64,000 nucleotides of DNA, taken from the NCBI RefSeq assembly GCF_025995235.1, contig NZ_BAPT01000036.1, positions 62,001 to 126,000 of the forward strand, written 5' to 3'. This DNA comes from Ameyamaea chiangmaiensis (GTDB lineage Bacteria > Pseudomonadota > Alphaproteobacteria > Acetobacterales > Acetobacteraceae). Numbering within the stretch: position 1 is the stretch's first letter; the number at the start of each line of letters is the position of its first letter. Below the pieces are notes generated by a model. It saw nothing but the letters and a program-made list of their open reading frames with translations, had not been told where the DNA came from and did not search any database. Below are positions 7,299-15,844 of this stretch, piece after piece. The translations under genes and the position numbers were made by a program.

Positions 7299-8555
7299 AT
7301 GAAAATTATCGTCCTCGGTGCCGGCGTCGTCGGCGTGACATCGGCCTGGTATCTGGCGCAGGCCGGCCACGACGTGACCGTTATTGACCGGCAACCCGCA
7401 TCGGGGCTGGAGACCAGCTTTGCGAACGCGGGTCAGGTCTCGCCGGGTTATTCCTCGCCCTGGGCCGGGCCGGGCGTGCCGCTCAAAAGCCTGAAATGGC
7501 TGATGATGAAATATCGTCCGTTCGTGGTCTGGCCGCAGGCCGATCCGCATCAATGGCGATGGATGCTGCAGATGCTCGAAAACTGCACGACCGACGCCTA
7601 TGCGCGCAACAAGGAGCGCATGGTGCGGCTGGCGGAGTATTCGCGCGACGTGCTGGTCGATCTGCGCGCCACCACCGGGATCACCTACGACGATCGCCAG
7701 CAGGGCACGCTGCAGCTGTTCCGCACCCGCAAGCAGCTCGATGCGGCAGCCAAGGACATGGACGTGCTCCGGGCCTCCGGCGTGCCGCACGAGATGCTCG
7801 ACGTCGCGGGCTGCGTGGCGCGGGAGCCCGGGTTACGCGACACGGCGCACAAGATCCTGGGCGGCCTGCTGCTGCCCGGCGACGAAACCGGCGACGCGTT
7901 CGTGTTCACCCAGCGCCTCGCCGCCATGGCCGAAGCCGCCGGCGTCCGCTTTGCCTACGACACGCCGATCCGGGGCCTTGTGGAAGACGGCGGCCGCATC
8001 GCCGGCGTGCGGACCGACACGGGCACCCGGCACGCCGATGCCTATGTGCTGGCGCTCGGTAGCTATTCCCCGGCGATGGTGCGCCGTCTGGGGATCGACC
8101 TGCCGATCTACCCGGTCAAGGGATACTCGCTGACAGCGCCGATCGTCGACGAAACGCGCGCGCCCGTGTCCACCGTCATGGACGAAACCTTCAAGATCGC
8201 CATCACCCGTCTGGGCACGCGCATCCGCGTCGGCGGCACCGCCGAGATCGCCGGGTTCAGCACACGCCTGCGCGCCCCGCGCCGTGCCACGCTGGAACAT
8301 TCGGTGACCGACCTGTATCCGGGCGCGGGCGACATCCCGGCCGCGTCCTTCTGGACCGGGCTGCGTCCCATGACGCCGGATGGCACGCCGATCATCGGGC
8401 GAACGAAACTGGCCAACCTGTTCCTCAACACCGGTCACGGCACGCTGGGGTGGACCATGGCCTGCGGGTCGGCACGCGTTCTCTCGGACGTGATGTCGGG
8501 AAAAATGCCCGATACTCCGCATGAGGATCTGGGCATCGTGCGGTATACGCGCTGA
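7299..8555 (+). CDS. dadA: D-amino acid dehydrogenase, FAD subunit
   Basis: A 418-residue membrane-associated flavoenzyme that oxidises D-amino acids to 2-oxo acids and passes electrons to the respiratory chain. It begins MKIIVLGAGVVGVTSAWYLA, the FAD-binding Rossmann fold, then SFANAGQVSPGYSSPWAGPG, which is diagnostic of DadA. The C-terminal GLRPMTPDGTPIIG and LFLNTGHGTLGWTMACGS match the family. With the racemase just upstream it would convert L-alanine via D-alanine to pyruvate. It is probably controlled by the divergent Lrp-type regulator. Confidence 0.95.
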   Translation: MKIIVLGAGVVGVTSAWYLAQAGHDVTVIDRQPASGLETSFANAGQVSPGYSSPWAGPGVPLKSLKWLMMKYRPFVVWPQADPHQWRWMLQMLENCTTDAYARNKERMVRLAEYSRDVLVDLRATTGITYDDRQQGTLQLFRTRKQLDAAAKDMDVLRASGVPHEMLDVAGCVAREPGLRDTAHKILGGLLLPGDETGDAFVFTQRLAAMAEAAGVRFAYDTPIRGLVEDGGRIAGVRTDTGTRHADAYVLALGSYSPAMVRRLGIDLPIYPVKGYSLTAPIVDETRAPVSTVMDETFKIAITRLGTRIRVGGTAEIAGFSTRLRAPRRATLEHSVTDLYPGAGDIPAASFWTGLRPMTPDGTPIIGRTKLANLFLNTGHGTLGWTMACGSARVLSDVMSGKMPDTPHEDLGIVRYTR

Positions 8556-8586
8556 AACGCCCCACAGACATCGGCAGGCCCCTCCC

Positions 8587-9012
8587 ATGACAACCGCGCG
8601 CGCCATCATCGACGCCCTCGCCCTCAGCCCACACCCGGAGGGCGGATGGTATCGGGAGACATGGCGGGATGCGGACCCGGCCACGGGGCCACGCGGTCGC
8701 GCGTCGCTGATCCACTACCTGCTCGAACGCGGCCAGCGGTCGCACTGGCACCGCATCGATGCCACCGAGATCTGGCTCCATCAGGGCGGGGACGCCTTGC
8801 GCCTGCTGACATGGGAGGGTGCGGCGCGGCGCACACAGATCCTCGGTCCCGACCTTGCCGACGGGCAGCGGGCACAGGGTGTCGTCCCACCCGGGGCGTG
8901 GCAGTCGGCGGAGGCCGTGGGCGACTGGGTGCTGGTCAGTTGTGTGGTCAGCCCGGGCTTTTCGTTCGATGCCTTCGAGATGGCACCCGACGGGTGGCAA
9001 CCGCCGCCCTGA
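8587..9012 (+). CDS. Cupin family protein (DUF985)
   Basis: A 141-residue single-domain cupin of the DUF985/Cupin_5 group. The pattern LSPHPEGGWYRETWRD, then SLIHYLLERGQRSHWHRIDA and EIWLHQGGD, is typical of the family. The biochemical role of the family is not established; members are often near sugar or amino acid genes. The ATG at 8587 lies 31 bp after dadA, so it may be the last gene of that operon. It ends 16 bp from the convergent TonB receptor gene. Confidence 0.8.
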   Translation: MTTARAIIDALALSPHPEGGWYRETWRDADPATGPRGRASLIHYLLERGQRSHWHRIDATEIWLHQGGDALRLLTWEGAARRTQILGPDLADGQRAQGVVPPGAWQSAEAVGDWVLVSCVVSPGFSFDAFEMAPDGWQPPP

Positions 9013-9028
9013 GCCCGGGCGCGCACCC

Positions 9029-11308
9029 TCAGAACGTCGTCGAGACCGTGCCCATCATCGTAAAGCGCGGTGTCACCATGAACGCATTGCCGTAACCGGT
9101 CGCGGACGGCTGGCTGCCGCTCCAGACGGTGCTGGTGTCGTTGCGACTGTAGATCGCGCCCATCGCGCCGGTACGCACGATCGCGCCGGTCAGATTGGTG
9201 AAGTTCAGCTTGAACGTCGGCGCTTTCATGAAACCGATGGGCGCGAAGTGATAGCCCAGCGACAGCGTGTCCGTGACATAACCCGGCATGCGCTGATCCC
9301 CGGCCACGCTGACCGACTGCGGCCCGGTGTAGTGCACGCTGGCGTTGGAGAAGAACCCTTTCCAGACATAGGACAGACCGAAATTGGCCATGACGTGCGG
9401 CGCCATGATCGCCTGCGTCCCGGCCGACCGCAGCATCACGTTCTGATAGGGATCGAAGACGTTCGAGTCCTGCGTGGCATGAAGATATTCGACCGACGCA
9501 TAGGGACTGACGCCATGGATCGACCGGCCGGCGATCATAAAATCGAAGCCGCGCATCTGCTGGTTGCCGATCGAAAACGGCGAATAGTTATTCATGCCGA
9601 CATACTGGTCGACGATCCGGTTCGTGACGTTGTAGTTGAAGAACGACGCGTCGATCATGAACCACGCATTATGATAACGCCAGCCGAGCTCCTCTTTGAT
9701 GGAATACTGGTTTTTCGGGATGGGCACATCGGTGTACAGCCAGCCGAGATCGACCTGGCTCGGCTGGCGATAGTCGCCCTCCACATTCAGGTAGACCTGG
9801 TTCTGGTCATTGATCTGATAGCCGATCTGAAGCTGCGGCAACGGCTCGGTGCGATTGGCGGACTGGCGTCCGTAGTAGTCCCGGTTCCAGGTATTCGACA
9901 TCACGAACTTGAACCCCGCATGGATCGTCAACCGGTCGCGCAGATATTTCGCCGTGTCCTCGACGAACAGGGCATGGATCTCATACCCCGCGTCCTGCCG
10001 GTCTCCGAGGTCATAGCTGAACGCCGGGTTGAGCGGGTTGGGCGCGCCTCCACCCGGCAGCGCATAACTCTGCGGATAGCCCTGAAGTGTGTAGGTGTTC
10101 TCATACCAGTAACCGGCCGAGACCGTATTGTGCGCATCGGGCTGCCAGTTCAGGCGGGTGGTGACGCCGACCTGTCGCGTGCCGATCTGGTTGAAATAAC
10201 CGATGAGGTTGCGCGTCGTGCCGTCGCTGGCCGTCACCGGGTCGAGCGGAGACGCGTCGTAGCCGGTGCCGTAGCTGAAATAGGGTTGCAGATCGACGGA
10301 CAGTCTGGCCGGTAGCGCGATGTGGATCGGTGCCGTGAGAAACACCTGATTCCAGTGATCGTTGTTGTTCTTCCAGTAGTTGGCATTGGCCGGATCGTCG
10401 GAGCGGCCGTAGCCCTGCCCGGTGTGCTTGTAGAGCAGAAAGGCTGATTCCGTCGGGTAATTGTCGATGACGAAATTTTCGTTATTCCACGATATGAAAA
10501 CCTTCGCGAAGGACCCGTTGGCCCAGTCCTTCTGCAGACCGAAATCGATGTGTTTGCGGTCGTTGATCCCCGAACCCATCCAGCTGCGCGTGTGGGTGTT
10601 CGAAAATGAGACAAACCCGCGCACGCCCGACGCGCCGATCTCACCGGACTCAAGCCGGATGAATTCGCGCGAGAGATTGTTGGTGCCGTAGGAAAAATCG
10701 ACCATGCCACCGGCAACCCGGTCCGGGGTGTGCGATGTCTCCTGCATCACACCGGCCGCTGCCGACATGACCGGCAGACTGGTCGCCGCACTGCCCGGTG
10801 TCAGGCTGACCTCCTCAAGGTTTTCGGAATCGATGTTTTCGGACAGATATTTTGCCGCCGCCGCCGGAGCCCCGTCCAGCATCAGGCCCATGTCCAGATC
10901 GGTCAGGCCACGCGTCTGGATCTGGCCGCCCTCCATGCCATAGGCGTCAGGCTGGCTGACGTTGACGCTCGGCAGCGTCTGGATAAGGTCCAGCGCATTG
11001 CTCGTCGGCGACCGCATCTCAATATATTGTTTATCGACCGTCTGCGTCGCGCGCGGGGCGGTTTCGATCCGCATCATTCCACCACCGCCGTTCAGCGCGC
11101 GGCGCGAGGTGGTCACGGAGATGGCTTCAGGCTGCGCCGGAACCGCCGGGGCGGAGGCGCGCGTCGCCTGGGCGGCGTGGGACGCCTTCGCTGGCGACGC
11201 GGGGCGGCCTGGCGTTATCGCTGTCTGGGCGAAGGCGGATGGAATGGCCATCCAGCACAGGAGACCGATCGGCCATCGCATTCCACGCCATACTGGACCA
11301 CCGGTCAT
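9029..11308 (-). CDS. TonB-dependent outer-membrane receptor
   Basis: A 759-residue outer-membrane receptor. The N-terminus has a signal peptide (RWPIGLLCWMAIPSAFAQ) and a plug domain at about 75-200 (residues such as SNALDLIQTLPSVNVSQPDA and GGQIQTRGLTDLDMGLMLDG). A large beta barrel follows, ending in the aromatic residue of MMGTVSTTF. The product is richer in Asn, Tyr and Gln than its neighbours, as usual for barrels. The ligand could be a siderophore, a metal chelate or a carbohydrate; no neighbouring ABC or TonB genes decide this. A perfect 31-bp palindrome lies 83 bp upstream of the start and is a likely operator. Confidence 0.88.
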   Translation of the reverse strand: MTGGPVWRGMRWPIGLLCWMAIPSAFAQTAITPGRPASPAKASHAAQATRASAPAVPAQPEAISVTTSRRALNGGGGMMRIETAPRATQTVDKQYIEMRSPTSNALDLIQTLPSVNVSQPDAYGMEGGQIQTRGLTDLDMGLMLDGAPAAAAKYLSENIDSENLEEVSLTPGSAATSLPVMSAAAGVMQETSHTPDRVAGGMVDFSYGTNNLSREFIRLESGEIGASGVRGFVSFSNTHTRSWMGSGINDRKHIDFGLQKDWANGSFAKVFISWNNENFVIDNYPTESAFLLYKHTGQGYGRSDDPANANYWKNNNDHWNQVFLTAPIHIALPARLSVDLQPYFSYGTGYDASPLDPVTASDGTTRNLIGYFNQIGTRQVGVTTRLNWQPDAHNTVSAGYWYENTYTLQGYPQSYALPGGGAPNPLNPAFSYDLGDRQDAGYEIHALFVEDTAKYLRDRLTIHAGFKFVMSNTWNRDYYGRQSANRTEPLPQLQIGYQINDQNQVYLNVEGDYRQPSQVDLGWLYTDVPIPKNQYSIKEELGWRYHNAWFMIDASFFNYNVTNRIVDQYVGMNNYSPFSIGNQQMRGFDFMIAGRSIHGVSPYASVEYLHATQDSNVFDPYQNVMLRSAGTQAIMAPHVMANFGLSYVWKGFFSNASVHYTGPQSVSVAGDQRMPGYVTDTLSLGYHFAPIGFMKAPTFKLNFTNLTGAIVRTGAMGAIYSRNDTSTVWSGSQPSATGYGNAFMVTPRFTMMGTVSTTF

Positions 11309-11390
11309 ACGCTGTCCCTACCGAGAAATGGTGAGACAAGGTTATCGGCGACGCCGTCCGCGCCGGGCAATAAAAAGACACGGGTGCAGA

Positions 11391-11421
11391 ATGATTTAGC
11401 AACATGATGTTGCTAAATCAT
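11391..11421. promoter_or_regulatory. Perfect 31-bp palindrome upstream of TonB receptor
   Basis: Two 15-bp arms, ATGATTTAGCAACAT and its exact reverse complement, are separated by one base. It is strongly AT-rich in a GC-rich background. A one-base loop cannot form an RNA hairpin tip and there is no T tract, so it is better read as a DNA operator than a terminator. It lies 83-113 bp before the receptor start and beyond the stop of the aldo/keto reductase gene. It does not match the Fur or Irr consensus I know. Confidence 0.6.
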
Positions 11422-11464
11422 CACAATAACGATCAGTCCTCGCCACGACGACCGCCGGACAGCC

Positions 11465-12418
11465 CTAGGCGCCGGCGCTGTCCAGACGCGCCTGTTCGGA
11501 CGCCGTGAGGTCCAGCGCCGCGGAACGCGCGAAGGTCTCGATATGGGCGGGCCTGGTGCCGCTGGCGATCGGCGCCGTCACACCCTGGCGCGCCATCAGC
11601 CATGCCAGAGCCACCTCGGCACAGGTCGCGTCGTGGGCTGCGGCGACCTCGTCCAGCGCACCCAGTATCGCCATGCCACGCGCATCGAAATAGGTCCCGA
11701 CGCGCTGGCCACGCACGCTCTGCCCAAGATCGTCCTTGCTTCGGTACTTGCCGGTCAGAAAACCCGAGGCGAGGGCGTAGTACGGCACAACCCCGATCTC
11801 TTCAGACAGACACAGATCCCGCAACGGACCTTCGAAACTGCCGCGACCATACAGGTTATACTCGGGCTGGATCACCTCGTAGCGAGCCAGCCCGTCGCGG
11901 CTGGAGATGTCCAGTGCCTCGCGCAACTGCGGCGCATCGAAATTGGACGCCCCCACAGACAGCACCTTGCCCGCGCGCACCAGCGCGTCGAACGCGCCGA
12001 GCGTCTCGGACTGCGGCGTTTCGGGGTCGAATTTATGCGCGAAATACAGGTCGATCCGGTCGGTGCCCAGGCGTCGCAGCGATCCTTCGACCGCCTCCGC
12101 AATCCAGCGGGGGGACAGGCCCTGACGCCCCTCCCCGCCGAGATCCATGCCCACCTTGGTGAAGATCCGCACCCGCTCGCGCATACCCGGACGCGCCTTC
12201 AGCCACCGCCCGATGATCGTCTCGGACTCGCCGCCCTGATTGCCGGGGAACCAGCGCGAATAGACATCGGCCGTATCGATCGCATCGAAACCGTGATCGA
12301 CGAATGCGTCGAGCAGGGCAAAACTCGTGGCCTCGTCGACGGTCCAGCCGAACACGTTGCCGCCGAACACGATAGGCATGATCGTCGGGCCGGTACGGCC
12401 CAGTCTGCGCATCTGCAT
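11465..12418 (-). CDS. Aldo/keto reductase
   Basis: A 317-residue NADPH-dependent oxidoreductase of the aldo/keto reductase fold. It starts MQMRRLGRTGPTIMPIVFGG. The catalytic residues appear in DAIDTADVYSRW (Asp and Tyr) and YFAHKFD (His). YGRGSFEGPLRDLC and VLSVGASNFDAPQL are the usual elements for family AKR11-13-like proteins. Start set at ATG 12418; the longer frame from 12589 begins in unlikely Arg/Trp-rich sequence. It lies upstream of the TonB receptor gene on the same strand, with the palindrome between them. The substrate is unknown. Confidence 0.88.
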   Translation of the reverse strand: MQMRRLGRTGPTIMPIVFGGNVFGWTVDEATSFALLDAFVDHGFDAIDTADVYSRWFPGNQGGESETIIGRWLKARPGMRERVRIFTKVGMDLGGEGRQGLSPRWIAEAVEGSLRRLGTDRIDLYFAHKFDPETPQSETLGAFDALVRAGKVLSVGASNFDAPQLREALDISSRDGLARYEVIQPEYNLYGRGSFEGPLRDLCLSEEIGVVPYYALASGFLTGKYRSKDDLGQSVRGQRVGTYFDARGMAILGALDEVAAAHDATCAEVALAWLMARQGVTAPIASGTRPAHIETFARSAALDLTASEQARLDSAGA

Positions 12419-12494
12419 GGTATGATCCTTGGTCGCCGTCAGAAAAACGGTGCGACCATGCCCGGCCGGACGCGCCCCTGTCGAGGGAGGCTGC

Positions 12495-12707
12495 TCAGGT
12501 CGTGGAGGCGGACGTGTCGACCAGACCCAGATCAGACGCGGTCTGAACAACCGAGGCCGCCACCATGTCCGACGCGCCCGCCACGGCATGGACGACCCTG
12601 CCGGCCACGGGGCCCAGCGACGGATGGTCGATCAGGGCATAGAAGCGACTCAACGCGACGGAGCGGTGAAATTCTATCAGTGACGACAGTCTTCCCCCTT
12701 TCCGCAC
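12495..12707 (-). CDS. Small hypothetical protein
   Basis: A 70-residue frame, MRKGGRLSSLIEFHRSVALS onward, ending in LGLVDTSASTT. Its composition is balanced, with alternating hydrophobic helices (LIDHPSLGPVAGRVVHAVAG) unlike the Arg-rich shadow frames around it. It fills the gap before the aldo/keto reductase on the same strand. I recognise no family. Confidence 0.35.
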   Translation of the reverse strand: MRKGGRLSSLIEFHRSVALSRFYALIDHPSLGPVAGRVVHAVAGASDMVAASVVQTASDLGLVDTSASTT

Positions 12708-12760
12708 GCGCGCCGCCCTGACCGGGCACCTTCACATCCTTGGCATCGGTATGTGCCGCC

Positions 12761-13123
12761 TCAGTTCTCGACCAGCGACCAGGCGCCGTCGACTTTCTTG
12801 AAATTGAGCTGCGCCGTGTGCGTGCCCTTGTCGCTGGCGGCCGTGACCGCGCAGTGGTACACGCCGTTGTCGCGCGCGGTGCAGTCCGAATCCGTCACGC
12901 GCAGGCTGGCCGGGTCGTAGGGGCCGTCCACCAGTCCCAGAGTCCGGTCCGACGTCTGCTGATTGACGTTCTGCATCTGGGTCCGCACGACCTGTTCGAT
13001 CTCGGCGTTCGTGGGCGCACCTGCCTTGCCACAGCTTGTGATCAGCAGCACAGGGGCCAGCAGGAACGCGCCGGCGAGAGAGGCGGAGACGGTGCGCGCG
13101 TGGATGGAGAGCATGAATGACAT
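12761..13123 (-). CDS. Hypothetical lipoprotein
   Basis: A 120-residue exported protein. The N-terminus SASLAGAFLLAPVLLITSC is a lipoprotein signal peptide with lipobox ITSC, so the mature protein starts at Cys31 and is probably membrane-anchored in the periplasm. The remaining 90 residues contain two Cys (DSDCTARDNGVYHC) that could form a disulfide, and end in a strand-rich KKVDGAWSLVEN, reminiscent of small lipoproteins of the NTF2/DUF4878-like type. Function is unknown. It diverges from the symporter pair downstream. Confidence 0.65.
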   Translation of the reverse strand: MSFMLSIHARTVSASLAGAFLLAPVLLITSCGKAGAPTNAEIEQVVRTQMQNVNQQTSDRTLGLVDGPYDPASLRVTDSDCTARDNGVYHCAVTAASDKGTHTAQLNFKKVDGAWSLVEN

Positions 13124-13261
13124 TCCTGGTTCGTGTCCTTGCCGTGCTTAACGCGCCGGAGCGGCACCGGGTTTTCACGTCGCGCCGCCCGTGCCACACA
13201 GATGTGTGCGCTATCGCAACGGATACGCGGCCACATCCGGCCCCGGCATGACAGGAACCCC

Positions 13262-13498
13262 ATGAGCAGCCTTCCCCTCTCCACCGCGATCGCGCGCCTA
13301 AGCCTTGTGCTGGGAGTGCCCGGGTTTCTCGTGCTGGTCGTCATTCCGGTGCTGGGCCGTTCGACACAACGTGTCGCGGGCCTTCCACTGTCGGTCCTGG
13401 CCCTGTTCTTCAGCTTCGGACTCGTGGCCCTGTGCATGGCCGTTGCCTGGTTCGCGTTCGACCGCCATGCCCCGGGTCTGGATGACGCCGATGGCTAG
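13262..13498 (+). CDS. Small membrane protein paired with sodium:solute symporter
   Basis: A 78-residue protein with two hydrophobic helices (LVLGVPGFLVLVVIPVLG and LALFFSFGLVALCMAVAW). Sodium:solute symporters of several groups are preceded by a short two-helix partner (DUF485 or DUF3311 types), and this one overlaps the symporter start by eight bases (ATG inside its final codons), pointing to translational coupling. I infer an accessory subunit role from size, topology and position. Start is ATG 13262. Confidence 0.7.
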   Translation: MSSLPLSTAIARLSLVLGVPGFLVLVVIPVLGRSTQRVAGLPLSVLALFFSFGLVALCMAVAWFAFDRHAPGLDDADG

Positions 13499-14873
13499 TG
13501 CGGTTTTCGCCTTCGTCATCCTGCTCTCGCTCGGGATCGCCCTCGCCTCGCGGCGCGGCCATGGGCATCAGGACAGCCGTGACTTCTTCGTGGCCTCCGG
13601 CCAGTTCGGTGGCGTGCTGGCACTTGTCCTGGCGGTCGGCGAGACCTACAGCGCCGGCAGCATTCTGGGCTTTCCCGCCGCAGCCTATGGACAGGGCACC
13701 GGCTTCGTCCTGTGGTTTCTGGGCTATATCCTGCTGGCCTATCCCATCGGCTACGTCATCAATCCGTTGCTGTGGCGCGCCGGGCGCCGCCACGGCGCGC
13801 TGACGGCAGCCGACCTGTTCCGCGCGCATTTCGACAGCCGGGGTCTCGAACGGCTGATCGTGGCCAACGCGATCCTGTTCATGCTGCCGCTGGGGGAACT
13901 GCAATTCGCCGGCCTGCTGACGGTCATGGGTGAGTTCCCGTGGCACATACCGTCCATCGTCCTAAGTTCGCTGGCCGGCGTCCTGACCTTTCTGTGGCTC
14001 ATGATATCGGGTATCCGGGCGCCGGCTTATGTGTCGATCATCAAGGACGTTCTGATCGTCGTCGCGGTCGTCCTTGTCGGCGCGGCGGCGCTGCACGCCA
14101 TGGGTGCCCTCGACCATCCGCTGGCAGCACTGCCGCCGGCACGGCCGATCACCGGGCGGGAGCAGAGCTACGATATTTCGACCATCCTGCTCCAGGCGAT
14201 GGGCTTCTGCGCGGCGCCGCAGACGGTCAGCTTCCTGTTCACCGCCCGGTCGGGCCGCATCTTGCGGCGCAACCAGATCATCATGCCGCTCTATATGCTG
14301 ATGTTTCCGCTGCTCTATTGTGTCGCGCTGTACGCCCATGCGGTGCACCTGCCACTGGCGTCCGCCAATGCGGTGTTTCTGACCAGCGCGCGCGCGCTGC
14401 TGCCGGGGTGGGCGACGGGTCTGGTGGCCGGAGCCTGTGCACTGTCGGCACTGGTGATCCTGGCGAGTATCTGTCTGGCAATCGGCCCGCTGGTGTCCCA
14501 CAACCTGTTGCATGGCCTGTCCGACCGTCAGCAGCAACGCGGGGCCAAGGCGGTCATCGCGACCTATCTGGTGTTCTCCATCCTCGCCGCGGCGCACCTG
14601 TCCGGCTTTCTGGTCACGCTTACCAGCCTGTACTATCTCGGCATTGCACAGATGGTGCCGGGCCTTGCCCTCATCGCCTTTGGTCAACGCCCGCGGGCGC
14701 TGGCCGTCGGCATGGGGCTGGTGGCCGGCGATGTCGTCGCGGTCGGGCTTTCCCTCGCCGGACAACAGCCGCTCGGCCTGAACCCGGGTCTGATCGGGCT
14801 CTGCGTCAATCTGGCTCTTCTGGCCGTACTCTGGAAACACCCACGTCAGGCGGGCGCCTTGCGCGACGCCTGA
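13491..14873 (+). CDS. Sodium:solute symporter family transporter
   Basis: A 460-residue inner-membrane carrier of the SSS family with about 12-13 hydrophobic helices. The early RDFFVASGQFGG and VGETYSAGSILGFPAAAYGQ segments match helices 1-2 of the family, where the sodium site lies. FSILAAAHLSGFLVTLTSLYY is a late helix. The substrate, probably an organic acid or amino acid, cannot be told from sequence. ATG 13491 overlaps the stop of the small partner gene; ATG 13482 is three codons longer. Confidence 0.85.
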   Translation: MASAVFAFVILLSLGIALASRRGHGHQDSRDFFVASGQFGGVLALVLAVGETYSAGSILGFPAAAYGQGTGFVLWFLGYILLAYPIGYVINPLLWRAGRRHGALTAADLFRAHFDSRGLERLIVANAILFMLPLGELQFAGLLTVMGEFPWHIPSIVLSSLAGVLTFLWLMISGIRAPAYVSIIKDVLIVVAVVLVGAAALHAMGALDHPLAALPPARPITGREQSYDISTILLQAMGFCAAPQTVSFLFTARSGRILRRNQIIMPLYMLMFPLLYCVALYAHAVHLPLASANAVFLTSARALLPGWATGLVAGACALSALVILASICLAIGPLVSHNLLHGLSDRQQQRGAKAVIATYLVFSILAAAHLSGFLVTLTSLYYLGIAQMVPGLALIAFGQRPRALAVGMGLVAGDVVAVGLSLAGQQPLGLNPGLIGLCVNLALLAVLWKHPRQAGALRDA

Positions 14874-14893
14874 CAGATCCTGGCCGCGTCAAG

Positions 14894-15844
14894 TCAGAAC
14901 CACGTCCGAAGCCCGACGGTGAAGCGGACCGTGTCGCGGGCCTGTCGCTCGTCCGGGCGCAGGACGGCGCCGCTTCGGCCGAACTGTCCGTCGTAGGTCA
15001 CCGCGACATATGGGGAGAAGGAGCGACTGATGTCATAACGCAAACGCAGCCCCGTATCGATATCCGACAACCCCGAGGCAACACCCCGTCCGGGATCCCG
15101 ACGGCTGTAAAAGTTGAGTTCCGCCTGGGGTTGCAGGATCAGACGGTTCGTCAGCATCAGATCATATGAACCCTCCAGCTTGCCGGCCACGCGCCCGTCG
15201 CCGGAGACGTAGAACGTCGCCCCTAGCTCGAAAAAATACAGGGCCAGCCCCTCGACCCCGAAGGCACCCCAGACACGCGACGGCCCGTCATCGATGTCCG
15301 CACGCACCCCCGCCTGCACATCGAAATAGGTTGAAATCGGACGGTCGTAGAACAGCTCGTGATCACCATCGTGAAAACCCGTGCTGCCCAGCGTGCCTTC
15401 CGACTTCAGCCAGAGGCGGTTGTAATCGGTGCCCACCCAGGCCTGCCCGTCGTAACGGAACTGCGTTCCGGACGGCGCATAGCGTGCTTCGAGTTGTTCA
15501 AGGATCGCATGGGCATAGATCCCGTGATCCATCACCGGCATGACACCACTGACATAGTGCACGGGCGCCGAAACCACGGGCGCTGCCTCCGGCATGGTCA
15601 TGATGCCCGCCGACGGCACCGTGCCCGGCGTTGTGATGGCGGGTCGGCTCGTCGGGGCGGCATGCCTATGGACGATAGCCTTGGCCGGCACGCCGTGCGA
15701 CACGGACGCGGGTGGTCGTACGGGCGGGGCGGGCATCGGCATGGTCATGCCGGGCATGTCGTCCATGGCCATGCCGGCCATGGGCGCCGCCTGGGCCACC
15801 ATCGGCCAGAGGGTGCACGCGGCCCACAGCACACGCGCCCTCAT
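14894..15844 (-). CDS. copB: Copper resistance outer-membrane protein CopB
   Basis: A 316-residue outer-membrane protein. A signal peptide (VLWAACTLWPMVAQAAP) is followed by a Met-rich copper-binding stretch (MAGMAMDDMPGMTMPMP). From about residue 100 there is a CopB barrel with HGIYAHAILEQLEARY, GTDYNRLWLKSEG and a C-terminal FTVGLRTWF. CopB proteins work with CopA to keep copper out of the cytoplasm. The start at 15844 overlaps the copA stop in an ATGA arrangement, so the two are translationally coupled. Upstream codons in the longer frame lie inside copA and were rejected. Confidence 0.92.
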   Translation of the reverse strand: MRARVLWAACTLWPMVAQAAPMAGMAMDDMPGMTMPMPAPPVRPPASVSHGVPAKAIVHRHAAPTSRPAITTPGTVPSAGIMTMPEAAPVVSAPVHYVSGVMPVMDHGIYAHAILEQLEARYAPSGTQFRYDGQAWVGTDYNRLWLKSEGTLGSTGFHDGDHELFYDRPISTYFDVQAGVRADIDDGPSRVWGAFGVEGLALYFFELGATFYVSGDGRVAGKLEGSYDLMLTNRLILQPQAELNFYSRRDPGRGVASGLSDIDTGLRLRYDISRSFSPYVAVTYDGQFGRSGAVLRPDERQARDTVRFTVGLRTWF

